A DNA stretch of 64,000 nt from Micromonospora sp. KC723. Its GTDB lineage: Bacteria; Actinomycetota; Actinomycetes; Mycobacteriales; Micromonosporaceae. A program made the position numbers and the translations under genes. The notes below the pieces were generated by a model that was not told the DNA's origin, did no database searches, and saw only the letters and a list, made by a program, of their open reading frames with translations. Shown here in pieces: positions 46,834-55,074 of this stretch. Each line of letters opens with the position of its first letter. Position 1 is the stretch's first letter. Location of the stretch: NCBI RefSeq assembly GCF_004348595.1, contig NZ_SMKD01000012.1, positions 1-64,000 of the forward strand, in the 5' to 3' direction.

Positions 46834-48257
46834 CAAGGTCCTTCCTCGGTATGCCGGCCACCGCGCCACCCGACGTCGGGCACCTGCGCGGCGCCGAGCC
46901 GTTCCCGGCGGCCGCCCGGCGGGCGCTGTCCGACGCCCAACTGCGCCGCAACCTCGGCCACGCCACCGCCACCATCCGGAGCAGGTCGGCCGCGGTGATC
47001 GGCGAGGTGCCGGACTGGCCACAACTGCGGGCCGCCGGCCGGGCCATCAAGACCGACACCATGGCCCGCCTGCCCGAGTTGCTGGAGCAGTTGGAGGCGG
47101 CGGTCACGGCGGCCGGCGGCACGGTGCACTGGGCCGCCGACGCGGTGGAGGCCAACCGAATCGTCACCGACCTGGTCCGGGCGGCCGGCGCGGACCGGGT
47201 GATAAAGGTCAAGTCGATGGTCACCCAGGAGATCGGCCTCAACGAGGCGCTGGAGGCCGCCGGTGTCGAGCCCGTCGAGACCGACCTCGCCGAGCTGATC
47301 GTGCAGCTCGGCGACGACCGGCCCAGCCACATCCTGGTGCCGGCGATCCATCGCAACCGGGCGGAGATCCGGGAGATCTTCCTGCGGGCGATGCCGGGCG
47401 TCGACCCGGCGCTCACCGACGAGCCGGCGGCCCTGGCCGCCGCCGCGCGGCGGCACCTGCGGCAGACGTTCCTGAGTACCCGGGTGGCCGTCTCCGGGGC
47501 GAACTTCGCCGTCGCCGAGACCGGCACCCTGGCCGTGGTCGAGTCCGAGGGCAACGGGCGGATGTGTCTCACCCTGCCGGAGACCCTGATCACCGTGATG
47601 GGCATCGAGAAGGTCGTCCCCACCTGGCGGGATCTGGAGGTCTTCCTCCAGCTGCTGCCCCGGGCGTCCACCGGGGAGCGGATGAACCCCTACACCTCGA
47701 TGTGGACCGGTGTCACCCCCGGTGACGGGCCGCAGGCGTTTCACCTGGTGCTGCTCGACAACGGGCGCAGCGCGGTGCTCGCCGACCCGGTCGGCCGGCA
47801 GGCGTTGCACTGCATCCGCTGCTCGGCCTGTCTGAACGTGTGCCCGGTGTACGAACGCACCGGCGGGCACGCCTACGGGTCGGTCTATCCGGGGCCGATC
47901 GGGGCGGTACTCTCCCCGCAGCTCACCGGCATCGAGGACAATGCCTCCCTGCCGTACGCGTCGTCGCTCTGCGGCGCCTGTTACGACGCCTGCCCTGTGA
48001 TGATCGACATTCCGTCCATCCTGGTCCACCTGCGTGGCCGGGCGCCGCACCCGAGGGCCGAGGCGACGGCGATGGCCGCCGCCGCGTACACGATGGACCA
48101 TCCGGCGCTGTACGCGGCCGCGCAGCGCGCCGCGAGGCTGGGCCGCCTCGCCGGGCGCGGGCACGGACTGCCACCGCCGCTGTCCGGCTGGACCGCCAGC
48201 CGCGATCTGCCGCAGCCGCCGTCGCGGACCTTCCGGCAGTGGTGGGCCGAGCGGTGA
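46830..48257 (+). CDS. lutB: Lactate utilization protein LutB
   Basis: A 475-residue protein of the LutB/YkgF family. An N-terminal LUD domain (residues ~60-290; VKSMVTQEIGLNEALE, ESEGNGRMCLTLPE) is followed by a ferredoxin-like domain with CIRCSACLNVCPVY and CGACYDACPV, two 4Fe-4S cluster motifs. ATG 46830 overlaps the LutA stop; the longer frame from 46554 is spurious. Works with LutA and LutC to convert L-lactate to pyruvate. Confidence 0.92.
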   Translation: MTRSFLGMPATAPPDVGHLRGAEPFPAAARRALSDAQLRRNLGHATATIRSRSAAVIGEVPDWPQLRAAGRAIKTDTMARLPELLEQLEAAVTAAGGTVHWAADAVEANRIVTDLVRAAGADRVIKVKSMVTQEIGLNEALEAAGVEPVETDLAELIVQLGDDRPSHILVPAIHRNRAEIREIFLRAMPGVDPALTDEPAALAAAARRHLRQTFLSTRVAVSGANFAVAETGTLAVVESEGNGRMCLTLPETLITVMGIEKVVPTWRDLEVFLQLLPRASTGERMNPYTSMWTGVTPGDGPQAFHLVLLDNGRSAVLADPVGRQALHCIRCSACLNVCPVYERTGGHAYGSVYPGPIGAVLSPQLTGIEDNASLPYASSLCGACYDACPVMIDIPSILVHLRGRAPHPRAEATAMAAAAYTMDHPALYAAAQRAARLGRLAGRGHGLPPPLSGWTASRDLPQPPSRTFRQWWAER

Positions 48258-48904
48258 CCGCGCGTGAACTGATCCTCGGCCGTCTGCGGGCCGCGCTCGG
48301 CGGAGCGGAGCCGGCGCCGGTCGAGGTGACCCGGGACTACCGGGGTGTGGGGTCCGTCGCCGCCGACCTCGACGTGTTCGTGGATCGGCTGACCGACTAC
48401 CGGGCCACCGTGCACCGGTGCGGCGACGCCGACGTCGCCCGGACCGTCGGCGCGGTGCTCGGTGGCCGACGGGTCGTGGTGCCGCCCGGACTGCCCCGGC
48501 ACTGGCTGCCCGACAGCGTCACCGCGGTGCCGGACGACGACCTCGGCGTCGCGCTGGTCGCCGCCGTCGACGGGGTGGTCACCGGCGCGGCGGTGGCCGT
48601 CGCCGAGACCGGCACCATCGTGCTCGACGCCGCCCCGGACCAGGGCCGCCGGCTCATCACCCTCCTGCCCGACGTGCACGTCTGCGTGCTCCGCGTCGAC
48701 CAGGTCGTCGCCACCGTGCCGGACGCCCTCGCCCGCGTCGGCCCGCACCGGCCCCTGACCTGGATCAGTGGACCCTCCGCCACCAGCGACATCGAACTCA
48801 GCCGGGTCGAGGGGGTGCACGGCCCCCGCAACCTGCATGTCGTCCTCGTCGCCGGCGATTCTCGGACGTCGACCGGCCCGGATGGTCCCGCAGCGCGGGG
48901 CTAG
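48254..48904 (+). CDS. lutC: Lactate utilization protein LutC
   Basis: A 216-residue LUD-domain protein; VAETGTIVLDAAPDQGRRL and ELSRVEGVHGPRNLHVVL are characteristic of LutC. GTG 48254 overlaps the LutB stop (GTGA). Last gene of the rha-lut operon, 24 bp before the convergent marR gene. Confidence 0.9.
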   Translation: MTARELILGRLRAALGGAEPAPVEVTRDYRGVGSVAADLDVFVDRLTDYRATVHRCGDADVARTVGAVLGGRRVVVPPGLPRHWLPDSVTAVPDDDLGVALVAAVDGVVTGAAVAVAETGTIVLDAAPDQGRRLITLLPDVHVCVLRVDQVVATVPDALARVGPHRPLTWISGPSATSDIELSRVEGVHGPRNLHVVLVAGDSRTSTGPDGPAARG

Positions 48905-48928
48905 GTTCCGGGTCCGACGTTCGGTGGC

Positions 48929-49423
48929 TCAGCGGGTGTCGCCGAGCGACTCCAGCAGGTCCCGCAGCAGACCGGCCAGGGCCGCGTGGTCGGTGGGGGA
49001 CAGCGCGGCGAGCAGCCGGTGTTCGGTGGCGACGTGGTGGGGCAGGACCTGGTCGATGAGGCTTGCGCCCTCGTCGGTGAGGGCGACCATCACCGCCCGG
49101 CGGTCCTCCTCGCTCGGCGTGCGGGTCACCAGCCCGCGCGCCTCCAGCCGGTCGAGGCGCTGGGTGACCGCCCCCGAGGTGACCATGGAGTCGCGCATCA
49201 GCTCGGTGGGGGTGAGCCGGTGCGGTGGCGGGCTCCGCCGGAGGGTGGCGAGGACGTCGAAGGAGGCGGCGTCGAGGCCGTGCCGGGCGAACGTCCGGTG
49301 CAGTTCGGCGCCGACGATCCGCGACAGGCGGGACAACCGCCCCACGACGGCCATCGGGGACACGTCGAGATCCGGTCGCTGCGCCCTCCACTGGTCGAGC
49401 ACATGGTCGACGTGATCTGCCAC
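48929..49423 (-). CDS. MarR-family transcriptional regulator
   Basis: A 164-residue winged-helix regulator: recognition helix in SMVTSGAVTQRLDRLEARGLV and the wing TPSEEDRRAVMVALT. GTG start at 49423. It is divergent from an EamA transporter gene, and three related repeats in the 81-bp gap are likely operators, so it probably represses the transporter and itself. Ligand unknown. Confidence 0.9.
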   Translation of the reverse strand: MADHVDHVLDQWRAQRPDLDVSPMAVVGRLSRLSRIVGAELHRTFARHGLDAASFDVLATLRRSPPPHRLTPTELMRDSMVTSGAVTQRLDRLEARGLVTRTPSEEDRRAVMVALTDEGASLIDQVLPHHVATEHRLLAALSPTDHAALAGLLRDLLESLGDTR

Positions 49424-49440
49424 CCGGCCAGGCTAGCCGA

Positions 49441-49512
49441 TGCCTTAGCGGTGAGATAACTCACCTCGCCGCCAGGTGCCTTAGCGCTGAGCTAAATTGC
49501 CTTAGTGCTAAG
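49441..49512. promoter_or_regulatory. Three TGCCTTAG repeats, probable MarR operators
   Basis: TGCCTTAGCGGTGAG (49441), TGCCTTAGCGCTGAG (49478) and TGCCTTAGTGCTAAG (49498) are near-identical direct repeats; the second contains the inverted repeat TTAGCGCTGAGCTAA and the third CTTAGTGCTAAG. A further inverted repeat GTGAG-ATAA-CTCAC lies at 49451-49464. The third repeat runs into the EamA start codon. Confidence 0.65.
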
Positions 49513-50449
49513 CAAACGTGTCGGCATCCTTCTCCTGACCGCGGTGGCACCCCTGGTGTGGGGAAGCACCTACCTGGTCACCACCGCACTCCTGCCGCCG
49601 GAGCGACCCCTGCTGGCGGCGGTGGCCCGGGCCCTGCCCGCCGGCCTCGTCCTCCTCGCGCTGACCCGGCGGCTGCCCACCGGGACCTGGTGGTGGCGGT
49701 CCCTCGTCCTCGGAACGCTCAACATCGGGGCGTTCTTCGCACTGCTGTTCGTCGCGGCGTACCGGCTGCCGGGCGGCGTCGCCGCGACCGTCGGGGCGGT
49801 CCAGCCGCTGCTCGTCGCCGGTCTCGCCGCGGGCCTGCTCGGGCTACCGCTGTCCCGGCGTACCGTGGCCGCCGGCCTCGCCGGTGTGGTCGGGGTCGGG
49901 CTGCTCGTGCTGCGGGCCGAGGCGCGGCTGGACGCCGTGGGGGTCGCCGCCGCTCTCGGCGGGGCGGCGTGCATGGCGCTCGGCGTGGTGCTCAGCAAGC
50001 GGTGGCCGTCGCCGGCGCCGGTTCTGGCCACCACGAGCTGGCAACTCGTCGCCGGCGGCCTGCTGCTGACGCCGGTCGCTGTCGTCCTCGAAGGAGTCCC
50101 GCCCGCGACGATGGTCCCCGCCAACCTCGTGGGCTACGCGTACCTCAGCGTCGTCGGCGCGATGCTCGCCTATCCACTGTGGTTCCGGGGCATCCGGGCC
50201 CTGTCCCCGACCGAGGTGACGTTCCTCGGTCTGCTCAGCCCTCTCGTCGCGACCGCGCTCGGCTGGCTGCTCGTCGACGAACGGCTCACCACCGTGCAGG
50301 CCGTGGGTGGCCTGATCGTCCTCGGCGCCGTACTGGTCGCCCAGTGGCGCTCCCGCGCGGTGTCGGCGGACGGCGCCACCACGGCGCCGGAGCGGCTGCC
50401 CGCCACGGCGGCGCCCGCCGCGTGTCACCGTCCCCGGACTGCCGCATAG
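49505..50449 (+). CDS. EamA/DMT-family transporter
   Basis: A 314-residue membrane protein with ten hydrophobic segments arranged as two EamA repeats (WGSTYLVTTALLPPERPLL in the first; VVGAMLAYPLWFRGIRALSP in the second). Probably an exporter of metabolites or drugs. The only reasonable start is GTG 49505, which lies within the third operator repeat and has no ribosome site, so the mRNA may be leaderless. Divergent from the marR gene. Confidence 0.87.
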   Translation: MLSKRVGILLLTAVAPLVWGSTYLVTTALLPPERPLLAAVARALPAGLVLLALTRRLPTGTWWWRSLVLGTLNIGAFFALLFVAAYRLPGGVAATVGAVQPLLVAGLAAGLLGLPLSRRTVAAGLAGVVGVGLLVLRAEARLDAVGVAAALGGAACMALGVVLSKRWPSPAPVLATTSWQLVAGGLLLTPVAVVLEGVPPATMVPANLVGYAYLSVVGAMLAYPLWFRGIRALSPTEVTFLGLLSPLVATALGWLLVDERLTTVQAVGGLIVLGAVLVAQWRSRAVSADGATTAPERLPATAAPAACHRPRTAA

Positions 50450-50455
50450 TGGCTA

Positions 50456-50485
50456 TTGCAATCCATTGGCGACAGTGACTAGCGT
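50456..50485 (+). promoter_or_regulatory. Candidate promoter of the FecBCD-type importer
   Basis: TTGCAA (50456-50461) and TAGCGT (50480-50485) with an 18-bp spacer, starting just after the EamA stop. A small inverted repeat CAAT-CC-ATTG overlaps the -35 element and might be an operator. Confidence 0.45.
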
Positions 50486-50518
50486 CTGCCGGCAGGACGA
50501 GCGTGGCGGGAGCGTGGA

Positions 50519-51520
50519 ATGCGGCGTCGTGCGGTGGCGGCGGTGGCGGCGGGCGCGTTGGTCCTGACCGGGTGTGCCTCCGGCGCGCCGTCTGGGTCCG
50601 AGGGTCTCGGCGCGGCTGCCGGGTTCCCGGTGACGGTCACCAACTGCGGGCGGACGCTGCGCTTCGACGCGCCGCCGGAGCGGGTGGTCACCGGCTATCA
50701 GCCGGTCCTGGAGACGATGCTGGCGCTCGGGCTGGCGGACCGGATCGTGGGCAGGGTCAACTTCTCGGAGAACGGACCGGGCGGGTTCCTGCCGGGTCAC
50801 CGGGAGCTCTACGACCAGATCCCGGAGATCTCCGCCTCGATCGCGTTTCCCGGCCGGGAGGCCATGCTGGCCCAGGACGCTGACCTCGTGGTCAGCGAGG
50901 GTTACTACAACTTCGAGGCCAGCCGTGGCGAGGCCACCGTCGAGGAGCTGTCCGCCTCGGGCGCGGCGGTGTTCATCACCGGCGGGTGGTGCGACCAGGC
51001 AGGGCGGCGGGCCTCCACCATCGAGCACACCTTGACCGACGTACGGACGCTGGGGCGGATCTTCGGGGTGCCGGAGCGGGCCGAGCAACTCGTCGCCGAG
51101 CTGCGGGGGATCCTCGACGAGGTGCGGGCCGCCGTCGCCGGCCGGCCGGCGGTGCCCGTGCTGGTCACCGACGGTGGCGACGGGCCGGTGAAGGCCTACG
51201 GCGGGGCAGGCCTGACCCAGCAGATCATCGAGGCCGCCGGGGGCCGCAACGTGCTGGCGGCCGCCACGGAGGAGTACTTCGACGCGAGTGTCGAGCAGGT
51301 CGCGTCCACGTCACCGGACGCGATGATCGTCACCGACTACCTGCCCGGACCCACCGCCGCGGAGAAGTTCGCCACGGTCGCGGCGGTGGTGCCGGAGAGC
51401 CGGGCGGCCACCGGGCGGCGGTACCTGGCCCTGCCGGCGGCCGGGCAACACCCCGGCTACCGCAACATCCTGGCGGTACGGACGATCGCCGAGTTCCTGC
51501 ATCCCGGCGCGTTGTCCTGA
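50519..51520 (+). CDS. FecB/BtuF-type ABC substrate-binding lipoprotein
   Basis: A 333-residue class III solute-binding protein. The signal peptide ends with lipobox LVLTGC near residue 19. The VTNCGRTLRFDAPPERVVTGYQPV start of the mature domain and the long backbone helix are typical of binding proteins for siderophores, heme, B12 and coenzyme F420 precursors. The substrate cannot be assigned; the putative F420-0 binding family is one possibility. Operon with a permease and ATPase. Confidence 0.87.
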   Translation: MRRRAVAAVAAGALVLTGCASGAPSGSEGLGAAAGFPVTVTNCGRTLRFDAPPERVVTGYQPVLETMLALGLADRIVGRVNFSENGPGGFLPGHRELYDQIPEISASIAFPGREAMLAQDADLVVSEGYYNFEASRGEATVEELSASGAAVFITGGWCDQAGRRASTIEHTLTDVRTLGRIFGVPERAEQLVAELRGILDEVRAAVAGRPAVPVLVTDGGDGPVKAYGGAGLTQQIIEAAGGRNVLAAATEEYFDASVEQVASTSPDAMIVTDYLPGPTAAEKFATVAAVVPESRAATGRRYLALPAAGQHPGYRNILAVRTIAEFLHPGALS

Positions 51521-52620
51521 TGCGGCCCGCCGGACCCGCCATGCCGGCGCCGTCCACCGTCGGCGCCGGCCTCCCGACCGGCCGGGGCGGCCTGCGGTTT
51601 CCGCTGGTGATGGTGGTGGCGCTCGGGTTGCTGGTGACCGCGTCCATCGCGTCGCTGCTGGTCGGGGCGGTGTCGGTGCCGCCGGGGCAGGTCTTCGGTG
51701 TCATCGGCGGGCACCTGCTGCCCGGGGCCGGGCCGGGGGAGTGGTCCGCGGTGACGGACCGGATCGTGTGGCAGTACCGGCTACCCCGCACGCTGCTGGC
51801 GATCCTGGTCGGCGCGGGGCTGGCGGTGGTCGGGACGGTGTTGCAGGCGGTGGTGCGTAACCCGCTGGCCGATCCGTTCCTGCTCGGGGCGTCCTCGGGG
51901 GCGTCCTTCGGCGCGGTGCTGGTCATCGTCTCCGGCACGGCGCTGGGCGGGGCGTTGACCCTGTCGGGGGCCGCGTTCCTGGGAGCCCTGACGGCGATGG
52001 CGCTGGTGTACCTGCTCGCCCGTACCGGCGGGATGCTGACCCCGGGCCGGCTGGTGCTCGCGGGTGTCGCGCTGGCGTACCTGTTTCAGGCGGGATACGC
52101 GTACGTGTTGCAGAAGGCCGACGCGGCCCGGGCGGCGCAGGCGGCGTTGTTCTGGCTGTTGGGCAGCCTGGCCGGGGCGCGCTGGGACACCCTGGCCCTG
52201 CCGGCGGTGGTGTTGGCGGCCGGGATCGGGCTGCTGATGCTGCGGTGGCGGATGCTGAACGCGGTCAGCGTCGGGGAGGAGTTCGCGGTGTCGCTGGGGG
52301 TGGCGGCCCACCGGCTGCGGGCGCAGATGTTCGTGGTGACCTCCCTGTTGACCGGGGTGCTGGTGGCCGTGACCGGGGCGGTCGCCTTCGTCGGGTTGAT
52401 CGTGCCGCACACCGCCCGGCTGCTGGTGGGCGCGGACCATCGACGGTTGTTGCCGGTGTCCGCGGTCCTGGGCGCCGGTTTCCTGCAGGCGGTCGACATC
52501 GCCGCGCGGCTGTTGGACGCACCGCAGGAGTTGCCGCTGTCGGTGGTGACGGCCGTGTTCGGGGTGCCGTTCTTCCTCTGGCTGCTTCGCCGGCGTGATG
52601 CCGACGGGGTGGTGTCGTGA
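51520..52620 (+). CDS. FecCD-type ABC transporter permease
   Basis: A 366-residue permease with about ten membrane segments; RLPRTLLAILVGAGLAVVGT, RNPLADPFLLGASSGASFGA and VAFVGLIVPHTARLLVGADH are the FecCD hallmarks. ATG 51520 shares one base with the preceding stop. Only one permease gene is present, so it should act as a homodimer. Confidence 0.92.
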   Translation: MRPAGPAMPAPSTVGAGLPTGRGGLRFPLVMVVALGLLVTASIASLLVGAVSVPPGQVFGVIGGHLLPGAGPGEWSAVTDRIVWQYRLPRTLLAILVGAGLAVVGTVLQAVVRNPLADPFLLGASSGASFGAVLVIVSGTALGGALTLSGAAFLGALTAMALVYLLARTGGMLTPGRLVLAGVALAYLFQAGYAYVLQKADAARAAQAALFWLLGSLAGARWDTLALPAVVLAAGIGLLMLRWRMLNAVSVGEEFAVSLGVAAHRLRAQMFVVTSLLTGVLVAVTGAVAFVGLIVPHTARLLVGADHRRLLPVSAVLGAGFLQAVDIAARLLDAPQELPLSVVTAVFGVPFFLWLLRRRDADGVVS

Positions 52621-53447
52621 GCGGCGCGGCGGCCGGGGCCGCCCTGCGGGTCGCCGGGGTCACCGTCGCCCTCGGCGGCCGGGACGTGCTGCGGGGCGTG
52701 GACCTGCGGGTCGACGCGGGCCGGTTCGTGGGGCTGGTCGGGCCCAACGGCAGCGGCAAGTCGACGCTGATCCGGGCGGCGTACCGGGCGCTGCGGCCAC
52801 GGGTGGGCGCGGTGTGGATCGGCGGCGACGATGTGTGGCGGATACCGGCGCGGGAGTCGGCCCGCCGCAGCGCCGTGGTCGCCCAGCACGACACCGAGGC
52901 GGCGGGCTTCACCGTCGCCGAGGTGGTGGCGATGGGCCGTACCCCGCACAAGGGAGCGTTCACCGCCGACGGCCCGGCCGACCGGGAGGTGTGCCGGCTG
53001 GCGTTGCGCCGGGTCGGGCTCACCGGTCTTGCCGGCAGGCCGGTCGCCGCCCTCTCCGGGGGCGAGCGCCGGCGGGTCGCCGTGGCTCGGGCGCTGGCGC
53101 AGCAGGCGCCGGTGCTACTGCTCGACGAACCCACCAACCACCTGGACGTCCGGCATCAGTACGACCTGCTGGCGCTGGTGCGGTCACTCGGGCTGACCGT
53201 GCTGGCGGCCCTGCACGACCTGGACCTGGCGGTGCAGTTCTGCGACGAGGTGTACGTGCTGCGCGACGGGACGGTGGCCGCGGCCGGCCCGCCCGCGCGG
53301 GCGCTGGATCCTGCGGTGGTGCGGGAGGTGTTCGGTGTGGACGCGCATCTCGTCACCCATCCGGTGACGGGCGCGCCCCGGTTGCTGCTCTCCGCCGCCG
53401 GACGGCAGGTGGAACGGAGGACCACAGTGGAGCCACCCGGACGTTGA
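52617..53447 (+). CDS. FecE/BtuD-type ABC transporter ATP-binding protein
   Basis: A 276-residue ATPase: Walker A GPNGSGKS near residue 42, signature LSGGERRRVAVARAL, Walker B VLLLDEPTNHLD, and the switch His in ALHDLDLA. GTG start overlaps the permease stop (GTGA). It completes a binding protein-permease-ATPase importer located directly upstream of the RiPP locus; a link between the two is possible but not shown. Confidence 0.93.
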   Translation: MSGAAAGAALRVAGVTVALGGRDVLRGVDLRVDAGRFVGLVGPNGSGKSTLIRAAYRALRPRVGAVWIGGDDVWRIPARESARRSAVVAQHDTEAAGFTVAEVVAMGRTPHKGAFTADGPADREVCRLALRRVGLTGLAGRPVAALSGGERRRVAVARALAQQAPVLLLDEPTNHLDVRHQYDLLALVRSLGLTVLAALHDLDLAVQFCDEVYVLRDGTVAAAGPPARALDPAVVREVFGVDAHLVTHPVTGAPRLLLSAAGRQVERRTTVEPPGR

Positions 53448-53502
53448 AACTCGCTTGCCATCGAAACTTCACTATCTGCTGTTACATGGTAGTTGCATGG
53501 TC

Positions 53503-53531
53503 TTGGCAAGAGCGCGTGCCTTCGGTAGCGT
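53503..53531 (+). promoter_or_regulatory. Candidate promoter of the first RiPP segment
   Basis: TTGGCA (53503-53508) and TAGCGT (53526-53531) with 17-bp spacing, in the only AT-richer stretch of the gap 53448-53788. A 7-bp inverted repeat, CTTGCCA (53454-53460) and TGGCAAG (53504-53510), includes the -35 element. The rest of this gap shows no convincing gene apart from a weak 42-codon frame. Confidence 0.45.
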
Positions 53532-53570
53532 CCTGGTAGCCGCACGTGAGCGAGCGTAACGGGGGTCGTC

Positions 53571-53699
53571 GTGACGGTGCACCTCTCTGCATGCCGTACG
53601 CCGGTGGTCAACCGCCGCGACGAACCCGCCTCCGGCGGCGCGTCCCCGCCGGGCGTCGGCCAACCGGCTCACGCCCCACGCGACGCACCGCCGTCCTGA
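53571..53699 (+). other. Weak 42-codon frame in the leader region
   Basis: GTG 53571 opens a 42-codon frame starting VTVHLSACRTPVVNRRDEP and ending at TGA 53699. There is no ribosome site beyond GGGGGTC, and composition is Pro/Ala/Gly-rich as for random GC-rich sequence. A leader peptide is conceivable, but coding is unproven. Confidence 0.2.
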
Positions 53700-53788
53700 G
53701 ATCCCCCGAGCGGCCGCCTTGAACGCCGGCGGAGACGGTCGCGCCCCGGGGTGACCACATCCACGTGTCCGGAGAGGAGGTATTCGCC

Positions 53789-53851
53789 ATGGCCTTCGAG
53801 ATCGTGATCGTCGAGACCGACGAGGAGCTGCTGCACCACCCGACCACCTGA
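53789..53851 (+). CDS. Twenty-residue peptide, putative RiPP precursor 1
   Basis: ATG 53789 has a very strong ribosome site (GGAGAGGAGG, 8 nt upstream) and encodes only 20 residues: hydrophobic-acidic MAFEIVIVE, acidic TDEELL, then the C-terminus HHPTT. Acidic hydrophobic leaders followed by a short Thr-containing core are typical of azoline peptide precursors, and a perfect 13-bp hairpin and then a SagB-type dehydrogenase gene follow. An in-frame GTG at 53765 would add eight residues but lies inside the ribosome-site region. Too short for homology; the precursor role is inferred from context. Confidence 0.55.
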   Translation: MAFEIVIVETDEELLHHPTT

Positions 53852-53857
53852 CACACC

Positions 53858-53895
53858 CGGTGCCGGGCCCTCGCCTTGTGCGGGGCCCGGCACCG
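53858..53895 (+). terminator. Attenuator-like hairpin after peptide gene 1
   Basis: CGGTGCCGGGCCC and GGGCCCGGCACCG form a perfect 13-bp stem with a 12-nt loop, 6 bp after the peptide stop and 40 bp before the SagB-type gene. Partial termination or mRNA protection here would make peptide mRNA exceed enzyme mRNA. Confidence 0.75.
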
Positions 53896-53934
53896 GCCCG
53901 TCTGCCGCGCCACCTCGACGAAAGGGCAAGCACG

Positions 53935-55074
53935 ATGCGTGTGCGCCGCCGCGACCAGCTGATCTGCCGCTGGGACACCGACGCCCTGATGATCGCCCTG
54001 CCCGGCCAACGTCGATGGCTGCGCACCACACCCGAGCTGGTGCGCCTGTTGCAGCAGCTCGACGAGTTCACCGACGTCGAGGAGGTCGCGGCCCGGGTCG
54101 GTGGGGACTCCGCCGACGCCGCCACCCAGGCGCTGCTGACGCTCCGCGACGCCGGCATCCTCGTCACCGACGACACCGACGTCGCCGTCCCACCGGTCTG
54201 GCAGCACTGGGGAGCGCTCACGGCCCGCCTGCACACCGAGGCCCGCGACGCCAACTACCTTGTGGACTCGCCACACCGCGACGCCACCGCCGCCCGGATC
54301 ATCGCCGACGGCGAACCACCCGAGCCGTTCAAGCGGTACCCGCACGCCCCGGCCGTCCACCTGCCCCGCCGTACGCTGCCCCTGCGGGATCCGGTCGACG
54401 AGGTCTTCGCCGCCCGCCGCACCCACCACGCCTTCGCCGACTCACCGGTCAGCGTCGACGCCCTCGCCACCGTGCTGGCGTGCACCTTCGCGCCGCAACG
54501 CTTCCTCGACGGCGGAGCGTTCGGTCCCCAGCAGGCCCGGGTCAGCGCCTCAGCCGGGGGCCGGCACGAAGTCGAGTGCTACGTCGCCGTCTTCAACGTC
54601 ACCGGGGTACCCGCCGGCCTGTACCACTACGCGCCCGAGGTGCACCGCCTGGAACTGCTCGACGCCACCGTCGACCGCCAGCGCATCGCCGCCGTCGTGT
54701 ACGAGCAGGAACCCTCGTACCGGGGAGCCTTCACCTGCCTGACCACCACCGTCGCGGCGCGGCTGTCCTGGAAGTACCGGCACCCCAGGGCCTACCGGCT
54801 GTGGATGTACGACGCCGGCCACTACGGGCAGACGTTCGCGCTCACCTGCACCGCACTGGGCCTGGCGCCGTTCCAGACCGTGGCGTTCCACGACAGCCGG
54901 GTGGAAGCGCTGCTCGGCGTCGACCCCGACCACGAGTTCGCCACCTACCTGCTCGCCGCGGGCAACCCCGTTCCCGTCGACGACACCCTGCCCGCCGGGC
55001 TGCGGCATCCACCTCCGGCCCGCCTGGCGGCCAGCGCGCATCCCTCGCCGGCAGACCTGGAGCGCCCGCGATGA
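53935..55074 (+). CDS. SagB-type dehydrogenase (azoline oxidase)
   Basis: A 379-residue flavoprotein of the SagB/nitroreductase class, which oxidises azolines to azoles in TOMM peptides using FMN. An N-terminal winged-helix-like part (LPGQRRWLRTTPELVRLLQQ) precedes the nitroreductase domain, with the FMN-binding FAARRTHHAFADSPVSVDAL near residue 157 and C-terminal MYDAGHYGQTFALTCTALGL. Start at ATG 53935 with AAAGGG 7 nt upstream. Overlaps the next gene by ATGA. Its presence strongly marks the region as azole RiPP biosynthesis. Confidence 0.85.
   Translation: MRVRRRDQLICRWDTDALMIALPGQRRWLRTTPELVRLLQQLDEFTDVEEVAARVGGDSADAATQALLTLRDAGILVTDDTDVAVPPVWQHWGALTARLHTEARDANYLVDSPHRDATAARIIADGEPPEPFKRYPHAPAVHLPRRTLPLRDPVDEVFAARRTHHAFADSPVSVDALATVLACTFAPQRFLDGGAFGPQQARVSASAGGRHEVECYVAVFNVTGVPAGLYHYAPEVHRLELLDATVDRQRIAAVVYEQEPSYRGAFTCLTTTVAARLSWKYRHPRAYRLWMYDAGHYGQTFALTCTALGLAPFQTVAFHDSRVEALLGVDPDHEFATYLLAAGNPVPVDDTLPAGLRHPPPARLAASAHPSPADLERPR

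Noticed and set aside
50450..50518. Possible cobalamin riboswitch before the BtuF/FecB-like gene
   Set aside because: The 69-bp gap is far too short for a B12 riboswitch and shows no B12-box-like sequence.
52617..53447. ATPase as the missing subunit for the 15-22 kb importers
   Set aside because: It is a FecE/BtuD-type ATPase translationally coupled to a FecCD permease and binding protein, so it belongs to that importer.
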